Origin: VXPQ01 sp965248175
Lineage (GTDB): Bacteria > Bacteroidota > Rhodothermia > Rhodothermales > VXPQ01
NCBI GenBank assembly: GCA_965248175.1
Contig: OZ252093.1
Coordinates: 1,240,001-1,304,000, forward strand
DNA: 64,000 nt
Reading direction: 5' to 3'
The notes under the pieces: model-generated
Seen by the model: only the letters and a program-made list of their open reading frames with translations
What the model was told of the DNA's origin: nothing
Databases searched by the model: none
In this document: one piece after another, positions 43,701 through 51,643 of the stretch
How positions within the stretch are numbered: position 1 is the first letter of the stretch
Layout: each line of letters opens with the position of its first letter
Position numbers and translations under genes: made by a program

Positions 43701-44131
43701 AGACAGTGCAGGACATTTTCTCCGAAGAACAGCTAAGCCGAGCCGTCCACCTTCAGGCACAGGAATTGCGCAGCCTGGTGGCGTGGAACGACGGGACAGG
43801 GCGGTTTCGCCTGGAGCCCCTGCCCGATGCAGCACAGTTGGCGCCGATGTACGCCATTGCGATACACGACATCGATGGCGACGGTGACCAGGAAGTTCTG
43901 ATGGGTGGCAACCTCTACGAAACGAAACCGGAGATCGGCCGCTATGATGCAAGCTTCGGAGTCGTCCTTGAGACCGGGCCCGAAGGACTGCGAACGTTGC
44001 CGTTTGCAGACACTGGATTCTGGCTTACGGGACCCATTCGCCGAATCGAACCCGTTGCGGCAGGCGGCCGCTCACTGTTGGTGGTAGCCCGGAATAACGA
44101 CTCCCTTCTCGTATTCGCCCATGAAGAATGA
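40766..44131 (+). CDS. Large FG-GAP/VCBS and ASPIC/UnbV lipoprotein, double-propeller type
   Basis: 1121 residues from the ATG at 40766, which overlaps the previous gene. The lipobox is FAWGC. The N-terminal half is a close paralogue of the 628-residue neighbour: calcium loops (GDIDGDGLLDVFLTGN, SAGDVNRDGWPDLYISND, GDLDNDGDLDLVVNN), then an ASPIC/UnbV domain around residues 500-600 (WYIEQQPARGFQSSVDPVLH, DSLVVRWPDGK). The C-terminal half adds a second set of loops (DATKDGYADLYLGG, DADNDGDRDLLVASGG, DMDADGDVDLFIGARLRP, DIDGDGDQEVLMGGNL), a second propeller. Surface-exposed and calcium-stabilised by inference. Confidence 0.92.
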   Translation: MRTSNRRLIFGRTLVCVVLSGLFAWGCNKPPSGPLFELVDSAQTHITFENTLEYAYEFNVYRYRNFYNGGGVALGDIDGDGLLDVFLTGNQVPNRLYRNNGGFSFTDITEQAGVAGSHAWSTGATMVDLNGDGLLDIYVCNSGIVAGDDRKNELYINQGDATFLEMAAAYGLADDGYSTHGSFLDYDGDQDLDLYLVNTSYRNIRSFDLQEHTRHLRHHAGGDRLYQNTGIVDGRPHFEDVSEEAGIYGSEIGFGLGVSAGDVNRDGWPDLYISNDFFERDYLYLNNRNGTFAEVLEESIQSVSAAAMGADMADLNADGYPDIFVTDMLPKEELRLKTVTSFDSWQRYQTYLRDDYYHQFTRNTLHLNRGSAGMTPVSFSEVGRMTGVEATDWSWGALIADFDHDGYRDLFVANGIYQDLTNADYLVEIRDEETMDELIGENTVDFKTLIDMIPSEPIPNYMFAGNAAVRFQDVTTDWGLAEPGFSNGSAYGDLDNDGDLDLVVNNVNMRPFVYRNRATELYQDRHWLRIRLRGPAGNTSAVGAQVTAWQGGRQWYIEQQPARGFQSSVDPVLHVGLPQEQLDSLVVRWPDGKTQFLHEVAVNRLVTLSYGEASGADASAQSVAVLAALESIDPVDLGLAWRHRENVHNDFDRQPLLFHMRSTEGPPVCVGDATKDGYADLYLGGAKDQPGALFAQLPSGRFVDAGVVGEDAIAEDTDCVWFDADNDGDRDLLVASGGSELPGSSSALLDRLYLNDGAGRLTRSDAMLMSATAGFEPTGTVAASDMDADGDVDLFIGARLRPFAYGLPADGHLLINDGSGGFIEMTDARAGGLRELGLITDSQWADIDGDTDPDLLIAGEWMPLTLFENQDGTLVNITVAAGLGGTTGWWRALAASDLDGDGDIDLIGANYGLNSRIKASPEAPVELWVDDFDRNGTVEQVLAMYRDGLQYPLSLRHDLIVQLPYLVRMFPTYASFAGKTVQDIFSEEQLSRAVHLQAQELRSLVAWNDGTGRFRLEPLPDAAQLAPMYAIAIHDIDGDGDQEVLMGGNLYETKPEIGRYDASFGVVLETGPEGLRTLPFADTGFWLTGPIRRIEPVAAGGRSLLVVARNNDSLLVFAHEE

Positions 44132-47100
44132 GGCTGTTCGTCTCTGCCGCGGTCGGCTGGTTGCGGCCGGGTTGGCGTTGTTGTTCGCCACCTGTAGCAA
44201 AGGGCCAACAGGCGACGTGCTGTTCTCGCAGATGCCGTCGCGGTTGACCGGAGTATCCTTCGAAAATCTCCTCCGGGCAGAGCCGGATTTTAACATCCTG
44301 GAGTATCTGTATTTCTATGACGGGGGAGGCATCGCCATCGGTGACATTAACAACGACGGCCTTCCGGATCTGTACTTCACGGCCAATCAGGGGTCCAATA
44401 AGCTATACCTCAACAAGGGCGACTTTCGATTTGAGGACATCACGGACGCCTCGGGAACGGGCGGCAGTCCGGATGCATGGTCTAAGGGCGTCACGATGGC
44501 TGACGTAAATGGCGACGGGTTGCTCGATATCCACGTCTCGCAGGTGCAATACCGGGACAGACGTGGGCATAACCTGCTGTACATCAATGGGGGCGACAAC
44601 ACATTTACGGAGCAGGCTGCAGCCTACGGGCTGAACTTTGAGGGCCTCTCCACCCAGGCGGCCTTCTTCGACTACGACCTGGACGGGGACCTGGATATGT
44701 ACCTGTTGAACCATTCGGTGCATACGAGAGAATCCTTCGTGCAGGCGTGGCGTCGCGTCGTGGATGCGCCGAGGGTCGGCGACCGGTTGTATCGGAACGA
44801 TGGCGGTTGGTTTACGAACGTGACCTCAGACGCCGGGATATACAGCAGCGCACTGGGGTACGGCCTCGGCCTCGTCGTCAGCGATATCAATCATGACGGC
44901 TGGCCAGACATCTATGTAGGCAATGATTTTCACGAGAACGACTACCTCTATATTAACAATACGGATGGCACCTTCTCCGAGGTGCTACAGCGCGTGATCG
45001 GCCACACCAGCCGGTCGACTATGGGAGTGGACATTGGCGATGTCAACAATGATGTCCGCGTAGATATTGCCGCGCTCGACATGCTACCGCCGGATATTGC
45101 CACCTATCGCGCGTCGGGAGGGCCGGATGCGGACGATCTCGCGCGGATCAAGCGGAATTTTGGATACGCCCCGCAGGTAGCGCGCAACACGCTACAGATC
45201 CACCGGGGTAAGAATCGCGAAGGTCTACCGCTGTTCAGCGAAATCGGGGCCTATGCGGGCATCCATGCCACCGACTGGAGCTGGGCGGGACTACTGGTTG
45301 ACCTGGACCATGATGGCTGGAAAGATCTCTATGTCACGAACGGCATCCCCGGCCGCCCCAACGACCTGGATTATATCGAGCACGTCTCCGAGCCGCGCAC
45401 CCAGCAGATTCTGTACGAGGGCACGACGGAGGAGCAACTGGCCGTCACGCGGAAAATGCCGCCGTTAGCGATAGCAAACATTGCGTTTAGGAATAACGGC
45501 GACGCCACGTTTGCGGACCAAACGCGGGAGTGGGGACTGGGCGCGCAGGGCTTTTCCAACGGTGCGGCATACGGGGATCTGGACGGGGACGGCGATGTGG
45601 ACCTGGCAGTGAACAATACTAATGCCCCCGCACTTCTCTATCGCAATAATATGACGGGCAACCACTCGCTGCGTGTGCGCCTGCAGGGCGACGGTGCAAA
45701 TACTACAGGAGTGGGTGCGAAGGTCATCCTGTTTACGGATGGCACGCGCCTGTATCAGGAGCAGATGCCGACGCGCGGGTTTCAGTCATCGGTTGCCCAT
45801 ACACTGGTTTTTGGACTGGGAAGCGCATCGGTTCTCGATTCCCTTTTGGTCATCTGGCCGGGGGGCGGATTCCAGCGCCTCGAAGGCGTGGAAGCGGACA
45901 CGCTTGTGGTGCTCAGGCAACAGGATGCGGGAGGGTCGTACAGGTATGTGGAAGACCAGGAACCGCCTGCACTCTTCCAGGAGTTCACGCCAGAAACACT
46001 CCCTGGCGCGGGCCACCGCGAAAACGAGTACGAAGACTACGATGCGCAACCTCTGATCCCGCACAGGCTCTCCACAGAGGGACCGGCGCTGGCGGTCGCC
46101 GACGTGAATGGAGACGGGCTGGACGATTTCTATCTGGGCGGCGCCCACGGCCAGGAGGGCGTGCTGTTCATCCAGCGGCGCGGCGGAGAGTTTTCGTCCG
46201 TGCCCTTTCCGGATAACGTTCACGAAGACGTGGACGCCGCTTTCCTCGATGCGGAAGGCGATGGCGACATGGACCTCTACGTGGTGAGCGGTGGCGGGCA
46301 ACACGCGTCCCCGGATGCGGTACTCGAGGATCGGCTATATGTAAACGATGGGTCAGGCGATTTCAGCAGGTCTCACGGCAGCATTCCGGGCATCCGGGCG
46401 GACGGCTGCTGCGTGGCCCCGGCAGACTACGACGGCGATGGCGATACGGACCTCTTCGTGGGCAGTCGCTCGGTTCCCGGCGCCTACGGCGTGCGCCCCG
46501 CAAGCCGATTACTGGAAAACGACGGGGCGGGATCGTTCACAGATGTTACGCAGGCAATAGCGCCGGCGCTCCTTGCCGCCGGCATGGTAACCGGATGCGC
46601 CTGGGCGGATGTGACCGGTAGTGGCGCCCCGGATCTCGTGCTTGTAGGGGAGTGGATGCCCATAACCATCCTGACAGGAAGTGGAGGGGTGTTGGAGGAC
46701 ACCAGTCTTCCGGCCACCGGAGGATGGTGGACGAGCATACTGCTGGACGATGTGGATGCGGATGGAGATATCGATCTGATTGCGGGAAACCTTGGCGTCA
46801 ACACGACCCTGTCGGCGCCGCTGGATCTGATTACGCACGACTTTGATAGCAATGGGTCGGTGGATCCCATCATTGTCGAGCAACGAGACGGACGCTCCTA
46901 TACGTGGGCGCGCAGAGACCCCCTTCTCAAGCAGTTGCCCGGGTGGGCTCGCAGGCTCCCAACCTATGCCTCCTATGCGGAGGCGACGCTCGAGAATCTC
47001 TTTGAACCGGGTGTGCTGGCGCTCGGCGATCAGCGACGTGTGGACACCTTCGCCTCCGTGTATCTCGAGAACACCGGGGCGGGCGAGTTTCGCAGGCAGG

Positions 47101-47453
47101 AATTGCCCCGCAGCGCCCAATGGTCACCCGTTACGAGCATACTCGCCCATGATTTCACCGGAGACGGGCATATGGATGTGCTGACGGCCGGTAATTTTTT
47201 CGGTGTCAATACCGTGCAGGGCAGGTATGACGCTGACTATGGGACGCTGCTGGTCGGGAACGGCGAGGGATCCTTCACGACCCTGCCCATGCATGAAACG
47301 GGGCTCCGTATCCAGGGGGAGGTTCGCGCCATGCGCTTCATGCGCCTGGGCGGCCACGGGCGAGCCGTGCTGGTTGCGCGCAACAACGATGCGCCGCTGA
47401 TTCTGACCTTCCCGTCCGAATTAGGCACGCCTACCGGCGGCGCGTCTTTATGA
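44121..47453 (+). CDS. Large FG-GAP/VCBS and ASPIC/UnbV lipoprotein, second double-propeller paralogue
   Basis: 1110 residues; lipobox LLFATC. The ATG at 44121 overlaps the end of the preceding gene by 11 bases, so the two are translationally linked. It has the same layout as its neighbour: N-terminal loops (GDINNDGLPDLYFTAN, ADVNGDGLLDIHVS, DYDLDGDLDMYLLN), ASPIC/UnbV domain (LYQEQMPTRGFQSSVAHTLV), then a second propeller (ADVNGDGLDDFYLGG, DAEGDGDMDLYVVSGG, DYDGDGDTDLFVGSRSVP, DFTGDGHMDVLTAGNF). One ordinary loop is altered (GDVNNDVRVDIAALDM). It is the last gene of the locus; a broken plug fragment lies convergently at its 3-prime end. Confidence 0.92.
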   Translation: MKNEAVRLCRGRLVAAGLALLFATCSKGPTGDVLFSQMPSRLTGVSFENLLRAEPDFNILEYLYFYDGGGIAIGDINNDGLPDLYFTANQGSNKLYLNKGDFRFEDITDASGTGGSPDAWSKGVTMADVNGDGLLDIHVSQVQYRDRRGHNLLYINGGDNTFTEQAAAYGLNFEGLSTQAAFFDYDLDGDLDMYLLNHSVHTRESFVQAWRRVVDAPRVGDRLYRNDGGWFTNVTSDAGIYSSALGYGLGLVVSDINHDGWPDIYVGNDFHENDYLYINNTDGTFSEVLQRVIGHTSRSTMGVDIGDVNNDVRVDIAALDMLPPDIATYRASGGPDADDLARIKRNFGYAPQVARNTLQIHRGKNREGLPLFSEIGAYAGIHATDWSWAGLLVDLDHDGWKDLYVTNGIPGRPNDLDYIEHVSEPRTQQILYEGTTEEQLAVTRKMPPLAIANIAFRNNGDATFADQTREWGLGAQGFSNGAAYGDLDGDGDVDLAVNNTNAPALLYRNNMTGNHSLRVRLQGDGANTTGVGAKVILFTDGTRLYQEQMPTRGFQSSVAHTLVFGLGSASVLDSLLVIWPGGGFQRLEGVEADTLVVLRQQDAGGSYRYVEDQEPPALFQEFTPETLPGAGHRENEYEDYDAQPLIPHRLSTEGPALAVADVNGDGLDDFYLGGAHGQEGVLFIQRRGGEFSSVPFPDNVHEDVDAAFLDAEGDGDMDLYVVSGGGQHASPDAVLEDRLYVNDGSGDFSRSHGSIPGIRADGCCVAPADYDGDGDTDLFVGSRSVPGAYGVRPASRLLENDGAGSFTDVTQAIAPALLAAGMVTGCAWADVTGSGAPDLVLVGEWMPITILTGSGGVLEDTSLPATGGWWTSILLDDVDADGDIDLIAGNLGVNTTLSAPLDLITHDFDSNGSVDPIIVEQRDGRSYTWARRDPLLKQLPGWARRLPTYASYAEATLENLFEPGVLALGDQRRVDTFASVYLENTGAGEFRRQELPRSAQWSPVTSILAHDFTGDGHMDVLTAGNFFGVNTVQGRYDADYGTLLVGNGEGSFTTLPMHETGLRIQGEVRAMRFMRLGGHGRAVLVARNNDAPLILTFPSELGTPTGGASL

Positions 47454-47667
47454 TAATGACGCCGCCCGCGCCACGGGACCCGTAACTGGCCGTCGCGCTT
47501 GCATCCTTGAGCACATCGATGGACTTGACATCCAGCGGATTTAGCCAATACAGCCACTGCCTCGGGTCGACTTGCACGGTGACTCCGTCGATCACATAGA
47601 GCGGCTCATTGCTGCCGTAGACCGAGGTCGCAACCCTACACCTTAAATCCCGCAGAAATCTGTCCAA
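47431..47667 (-). pseudogene. Truncated SusC-type TonB plug fragment
   Basis: The minus strand encodes GSNEPLYVIDGVTVQVDPRQ, DVKSIDVLKDASATASYGSR and GAGGVIIIKTRRR before a stop: the second half of a SusC-type plug domain. A TGA precedes the only possible TTG start, so the first half of the plug and any signal peptide are missing, and no barrel follows. It ends inside the 3-prime end of the ASPIC gene (23-base tail-to-tail overlap). It may derive from a short plug-only protein or from another SusC gene. Probably non-functional. Confidence 0.7.
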
Positions 47668-47705
47668 TCAACCCGAACCACCTCTGTACTCAAACTCATT
47701 TTGTA

Positions 47706-47719
47706 ACCTTAATTAAGGT
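47706..47719. promoter_or_regulatory. Perfect 14-bp palindrome overlapping the ribosome-binding site of a gene pair
   Basis: ACCTTAATTAAGGT is fully self-complementary and its right arm (AAGGTG with the next base) serves as the Shine-Dalgarno sequence of the gene starting at 47728. Such a position would let a bound dimer, or an RNA hairpin, shut off translation or transcription of the pair. Confidence 0.45.
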
Positions 47720-47727
47720 GAAAGATC

Positions 47728-47922
47728 ATGGATGAAAACAAACAGGAAGCATACATCGGGGCATGCTACGATGAATTAAAGGCGATAAGGCAAAATCTCC
47801 AGGAGATGAATCAGCACCTACACATGATAGCCGCAGGTGTCTGGGGGGAGGATATTAAGAAGATTGCGGTTAAGTGGGATCCTGAAACCCGAACATATAA
47901 AGACACAAAAAAATCCAGATGA
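47728..47922 (+). CDS. Small charged protein, first of an overlapping pair, unknown
   Basis: 64 residues, beginning MDENKQEAYIGACYDELKAI, probably two helices with a heptad-like stretch (AIRQNLQEMNQHLHMIAAGV) and a basic end (KDTKKSR). I do not recognise it. AAGGTG lies eight bases before the ATG. Its TGA overlaps the next ATG (ATGA). The DNA is visibly richer in A+T than the flanking ASPIC and zapA regions, which suggests a separate origin. The two-gene overlap with a palindrome in front resembles toxin-antitoxin layouts, but neither product matches a toxin or antitoxin that I can name. Confidence 0.65.
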   Translation: MDENKQEAYIGACYDELKAIRQNLQEMNQHLHMIAAGVWGEDIKKIAVKWDPETRTYKDTKKSR

Positions 47923-48218
47923 CCCATCAAGAACTTAAAAAGCTGTTCCAGCCTATCCCCCCATTGCCAGACCCGAGTCGCGATGCCCGCCGTACGCGTT
48001 TCGTTGGTAACTTACTGGACGATTTCAGGCAATATGCAATATCGGCCGTCTTAGATCTGCCCGATGCCAGCGAAGCTGATCGTAGGGTTCAGATGACGGT
48101 TTTGGAGCATTTGTGGCAAGCATATGTCCTGTGCTTGGCCTCGCACGGTGTTCGGGTTATTTCTTTTGAGGATAACGTGGAGAATATGATAGTGCCGAAG
48201 GCGGCCTCCTTGCTATAA
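47919..48218 (+). CDS. Small protein, second of an overlapping pair, unknown
   Basis: 99 residues, start overlapping the previous stop by four bases. The sequence is predicted helical (RFVGNLLDDFRQYAISAVLD, VQMTVLEHLWQAYVLCLASH) with a short hydrophobic helix but no clear membrane span or signal peptide. I cannot assign a family. Only the coupling to the upstream gene, the coding-like composition and the length support it. It is followed by 146 A+T-rich bases without a gene before zapA on the other strand. Confidence 0.62.
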   Translation: MTHQELKKLFQPIPPLPDPSRDARRTRFVGNLLDDFRQYAISAVLDLPDASEADRRVQMTVLEHLWQAYVLCLASHGVRVISFEDNVENMIVPKAASLL

Positions 48219-48344
48219 TCGGCCATCCGTGGGCAGAGGTGGTCCGAATCACGCTATCTTTGCTTGCAATAGCAATATGCGCCATCAATCCCCTCCCCCT
48301 CGCCAACTATTCTTTATAATTTCCAATCTATTTATCGGAATCTG

Positions 48345-48364
48345 ACGCAAGGTTTCCCTTGCGT
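48345..48364 (-). terminator. Hairpin just after zapA (minus strand)
   Basis: ACGCAAGG (48345-48352) pairs perfectly with CCTTGCGT (48357-48364) around a four-base loop. It begins directly next to the zapA stop codon, in the expected place for the end of the minus-strand translation block, and could also stop the + strand pair because TTT follows on that side. The U-tract is short, so efficiency is uncertain. Confidence 0.5.
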
Positions 48365-48676
48365 TTACTCCCCGGAAGCGGGCGATTCATCGGGAGCCAG
48401 AACGGCGTCCAGGGAGGCAATGAGTTGCCCGATATCCGTATGCAGGTCGGTTTCGGCAGCGGTCCGCCCCTCGCGTTCTGCAAAGAGTTCCTCGGCAATA
48501 CTCAGCGCCACGATGACAGGGCCCGTTATGTCCGACTGATCAGGATGGTCTCGCTGGAATTGCCTGATCCTGGTATCGACGTATCGCGCAATGCTGCGTA
48601 CACGCTGCTCGTTCTGCCTGTCTACTTGCAGGGAATAGTCGCGGTTCAGAATGCGGACGCGAATGGACTGGGACAC
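48365..48676 (-). CDS. zapA: Cell division protein ZapA
   Basis: ZapA is a small cytoplasmic protein that cross-links FtsZ filaments. The 103-residue product has the typical form: N-terminal beta part (SIRVRILNRDYSLQVDRQNE) then helix (QRVRSIARYVDTRIRQFQRD) and a long C-terminal helix (DITGPVIVALSIAEELFAER). It is the last gene of the minus-strand block after pheT and a coiled-coil protein, a conserved arrangement in related bacteria. A hairpin follows its stop. Confidence 0.85.
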   Translation of the reverse strand: MSQSIRVRILNRDYSLQVDRQNEQRVRSIARYVDTRIRQFQRDHPDQSDITGPVIVALSIAEELFAEREGRTAAETDLHTDIGQLIASLDAVLAPDESPASGE

Positions 48677-48715
48677 GGTGATTATCGGTTTATGCGGGAT
48701 CAGGTAGCGGGTGCG

Positions 48716-49075
48716 TTATGCATTGTCGCGCTCCCGTTCCATATACTCGTCGAGAATTTCAATGAAAGAACGCAAGTCGTTCTTTAGTGAGTCCGGGTCG
48801 CGGGATAGCGAGAAGAATGCATGGTCCCGGTCGATCTCGGGGCGTTTTTCCAGTTCGCTTACTCGTTTCAGGAGAGCGGCGTTGGTTGCGCGCAGCTGTT
48901 CAATGGCCTTGATGGCTTCCTCGACACGGCAGCGCAAGACATCAAGCGAGGCAGGTTCCGGCGGTGGTTCCTCTTTTTCGGCACGTTCTCCCACGCCCTG
49001 TTCGATTCCAGGATCCATGTTCGGTACATCGGCATCGGGTTCTTCTGGCATGGAAGCGCTCGTCTTCTTGGTCAT
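48716..49075 (-). CDS. Coiled-coil protein between pheT and zapA, unknown
   Basis: 119 residues: a disordered acidic and proline-rich first half (MPEEPDADVPNMDPGIEQGV, EKEEPPPEPASLD), then a predicted coiled coil (LRCRVEEAIKAIEQLRATNA, ALLKRVSELEKRPEI) and a short C-terminal helix (LRSFIEILDEYMERERDNA). It matches no catalytic family. Small coiled-coil proteins often accompany zapA (the ZapB-like role of bridging division proteins is one possibility), but this is context-based only. It ends 39 bases before zapA. Confidence 0.75.
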   Translation of the reverse strand: MTKKTSASMPEEPDADVPNMDPGIEQGVGERAEKEEPPPEPASLDVLRCRVEEAIKAIEQLRATNAALLKRVSELEKRPEIDRDHAFFSLSRDPDSLKNDLRSFIEILDEYMERERDNA

Positions 49076-49138
49076 CGATATGTCAGGGCGCCACAGAGGA
49101 CACTATTTTGATGAATACGCACGCGTGCAAAGGGTTCA

Positions 49139-51643
49139 TTAGCTCCGCAAAAAGGCGCCGTGTTCTTGTTCCAGCGCGTGGACGATACGAGCCATCCTTT
49201 TGTTCACTTCCTGGTCTGTGAGCGTGCGGTTGGCGCCAAAGCGCAGGGCAAAAGCCACGCTTTTTTTGCCCTGGCCTACATGTTCGCCTTCGTAGAGGTC
49301 AAAGAGACGTGCCTGTTGCAACAGGCGTCCCCCAGCGCGTCGAATCGTTTGCAGTATAACTCCCGCCGGTTCCTCACGGCCAACGACCAGGGCGATGTCG
49401 CGGTCCACTGCGGGATAGCGTTCTACAGGTTGATACGTGCTATCAAGGTATGGCGTTGCCAGCCGCACCACTTCGGTCCAATTCAGTTCCGCCGTATAGA
49501 CGATTTCTTCCGGGGTGTTCCCGCCGGAAAGGTCCGGAGCCATCTCAAGGACGCTTCCAATGCGGACACCATTTGAAAAGATGTCAAGCCGGCAGGATGT
49601 TCCGGCCACGGGAGTATGGACGGGCGCCATACGGACATCGGGCGTCCGCACGTGCTGGAGCAGCATTTCAACCGTGCCCTTCGCATCGAACAGGTCGAAT
49701 GCCCGGGCAGACGTATTCCAACCGGTGGTCGTTGCCTGTCCCGACAAAGTCAGCAGAAAGGATTCATACTCCGCATAGTTTTCCACGACGGTTTCGTTCC
49801 GATCCTGATCGTCTGTGCGACGGAACACATGGCCGAATTCAAAAAACCGCAGCGAGCGCTGTCCATGATTGCGGTTGAAAGCAATGACCTGCAGGGCGCC
49901 GGGCAACAGGCTGGGACGCAGGGCCGCCATTTCGCTGGAGATCGGATTCAGCGTCCTGACGACACGATCGGATGTGCCTCCCGCGAGCCTGGCAAACTGC
50001 TCGGCCGTTTCCGACCGTAACATACTGTTCGTGTAGATTTCCCGGTGGCCGGTGCAGGCAAGCAGGGTGCGTGCTGCCCGTCGCAGGCGTGTTTCGGGGC
50101 TTTCGTGCAACGTACCGCTCGACAGGGAGGCCGCCTGGACTGGCTCAGGTACGTTGTCATACCCGTAGAGACGCACAATCTCCTCGATTACATCTACTTC
50201 GCGCTCGATATCGGGCCGGAAAGGGGGAACGGTACAGCGAAGCCGGGATGCCTCCGCATCGCCTTGTCGTTCAATATCGAATCCGATGGATTGCAACAGG
50301 CGTTCGGTGGTTTCGAGAGGGATGTGAACGCCAAGCAAGCTGTCTATCCGCTCTGCACACACGGTAATATGCCTGGGCGAAGAAGGCGCGGGATGTGCGT
50401 CCACCATACCGGGGACGACCGTTCCACCGCCCAGTTCTGCTATGAGGGCGGCGACACGGGCAGCAGCGTGTACCTGCCCGGTGGGATCGACGCCACGCTC
50501 GAAGCGATAGGAAGCATCGCTCTGAATGCCGAGCGCCTTCGCGGCCCTGCGGATATGCGATGGGTCGAAGAAGGCGCACTCGATGAGTACGTTCCTTGTT
50601 GTTTCGCGGACCTCCGAATTTTGCCCGCCCATAACGCCACCGATTGCTACGTCGTGTTCGGCGTCCGCAATCATGATTGTGCCGGGAGGGATTGTGTGCT
50701 CCTTGTCGTCGAGGGTCGTAAAGGACGTGGCCTTGTGCGTGAGATGCACGCGAATATGCTGCCCTGCGATGGTGTCGAAATCGAAAGCGTGCACCGGTTG
50801 ACCAACATCATGGAGAATGTAGTTGGTGATATCCACGATGTTGTTGTGGGGTCGCAATCCAATGGCTTTCAGCTTTGCCTGGAGCCAGGTGGGAGATTCG
50901 CGGACGGTTACGTCACGCACGATCATCGCTACATACCGCGGACACGCCTCAGGCGCCTGCAGGTCGACAGTAACGAGGTCGGCAGCTTCGCCGCCGGGTT
51001 TCGGTTCGGGCGCCTCCGGGAGGCGAAGCGGGATGTTTGTGAGAGCCGCTGCATCGCGGGCTACGCCAAGGTGGCTGGTTGCATCCGGGCGGTTAGGCGT
51101 GACGCTGATGTCCAGCACGGCGTCCCGGTGTACGACGCCGCGGGCCGCGAGGTATTCCGAAAAAGGTTGCCCGATGCGGGGTTCGGCGCCGGGCACACCT
51201 GTCAGCACCATGATTTCGTCGTGGCTATCGGAGAGCCCCAGTTCGTCTTCCGCGCAAATCATGCCTTCCGAAGGCTCCCCCCGAAGTTTTGTCTTTCGGA
51301 TGGTGACGGGCACGCGTTTATCGGGGTCTTCCCGGTCGGGCAGCATGAGCGTTGCGCCCGGCGTGGCAACGGGGACGTGTTGCCCCTCGGCGACATTCGG
51401 TGCGCCGCACACGATGCGAACGGGGTCCGGGCCGCCCAGATCGACCTCGCAACAGGAGAGACGATTGGCATTCGGGTGTGGACGTACACGCTCCACGCGT
51501 CCCACGATCACCCCATCCATCGACAAACCTGTCTCGTCAATGTTTTCTACTTCCAGACCACCCATAGTGAGGATATCTGCAAGCTCCTCCGGGGTCTCCT
51601 GGACGGGTGCGTATTCCCGTAGCCAATTGTACGAGATGTTCAT
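49139..51643 (-). CDS. pheT: Phenylalanine-tRNA ligase beta subunit
   Basis: The beta subunit of the alpha2-beta2 enzyme that charges tRNA-Phe and edits mischarged tyrosine. It has 834 residues; domains in order are the EMAP-II-like tRNA-binding domain (VIVGRVERVRPHPNANRLSC), B3/B4 editing domain (PNRPDATSHLGVARDAAALT), B5 (RPDIEREVDVIEEIVRLYGY), the synthetase-like core and the C-terminal anticodon-binding FDX domain (YQPVERYPAVDRDIALVVGR). The start MNISYNWLREYAP at 51643 is canonical; the frame is open to 51685. pheS lies upstream, 174 bases away. Confidence 0.96.
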   Translation of the reverse strand: MNISYNWLREYAPVQETPEELADILTMGGLEVENIDETGLSMDGVIVGRVERVRPHPNANRLSCCEVDLGGPDPVRIVCGAPNVAEGQHVPVATPGATLMLPDREDPDKRVPVTIRKTKLRGEPSEGMICAEDELGLSDSHDEIMVLTGVPGAEPRIGQPFSEYLAARGVVHRDAVLDISVTPNRPDATSHLGVARDAAALTNIPLRLPEAPEPKPGGEAADLVTVDLQAPEACPRYVAMIVRDVTVRESPTWLQAKLKAIGLRPHNNIVDITNYILHDVGQPVHAFDFDTIAGQHIRVHLTHKATSFTTLDDKEHTIPPGTIMIADAEHDVAIGGVMGGQNSEVRETTRNVLIECAFFDPSHIRRAAKALGIQSDASYRFERGVDPTGQVHAAARVAALIAELGGGTVVPGMVDAHPAPSSPRHITVCAERIDSLLGVHIPLETTERLLQSIGFDIERQGDAEASRLRCTVPPFRPDIEREVDVIEEIVRLYGYDNVPEPVQAASLSSGTLHESPETRLRRAARTLLACTGHREIYTNSMLRSETAEQFARLAGGTSDRVVRTLNPISSEMAALRPSLLPGALQVIAFNRNHGQRSLRFFEFGHVFRRTDDQDRNETVVENYAEYESFLLTLSGQATTTGWNTSARAFDLFDAKGTVEMLLQHVRTPDVRMAPVHTPVAGTSCRLDIFSNGVRIGSVLEMAPDLSGGNTPEEIVYTAELNWTEVVRLATPYLDSTYQPVERYPAVDRDIALVVGREEPAGVILQTIRRAGGRLLQQARLFDLYEGEHVGQGKKSVAFALRFGANRTLTDQEVNKRMARIVHALEQEHGAFLRS

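Noticed and set aside
48219..48344. Possible small RNA such as 6S RNA in the gap downstream of zapA
   Set aside because: No long rod-like pairing was seen; only the short hairpin next to the zapA stop is supported.
50045..51622. Plus-strand open frame of 525 codons
   Set aside because: It is the antisense of pheT, whose domains and motifs are unmistakable; the reverse frame shows no recognisable family and is a composition effect.
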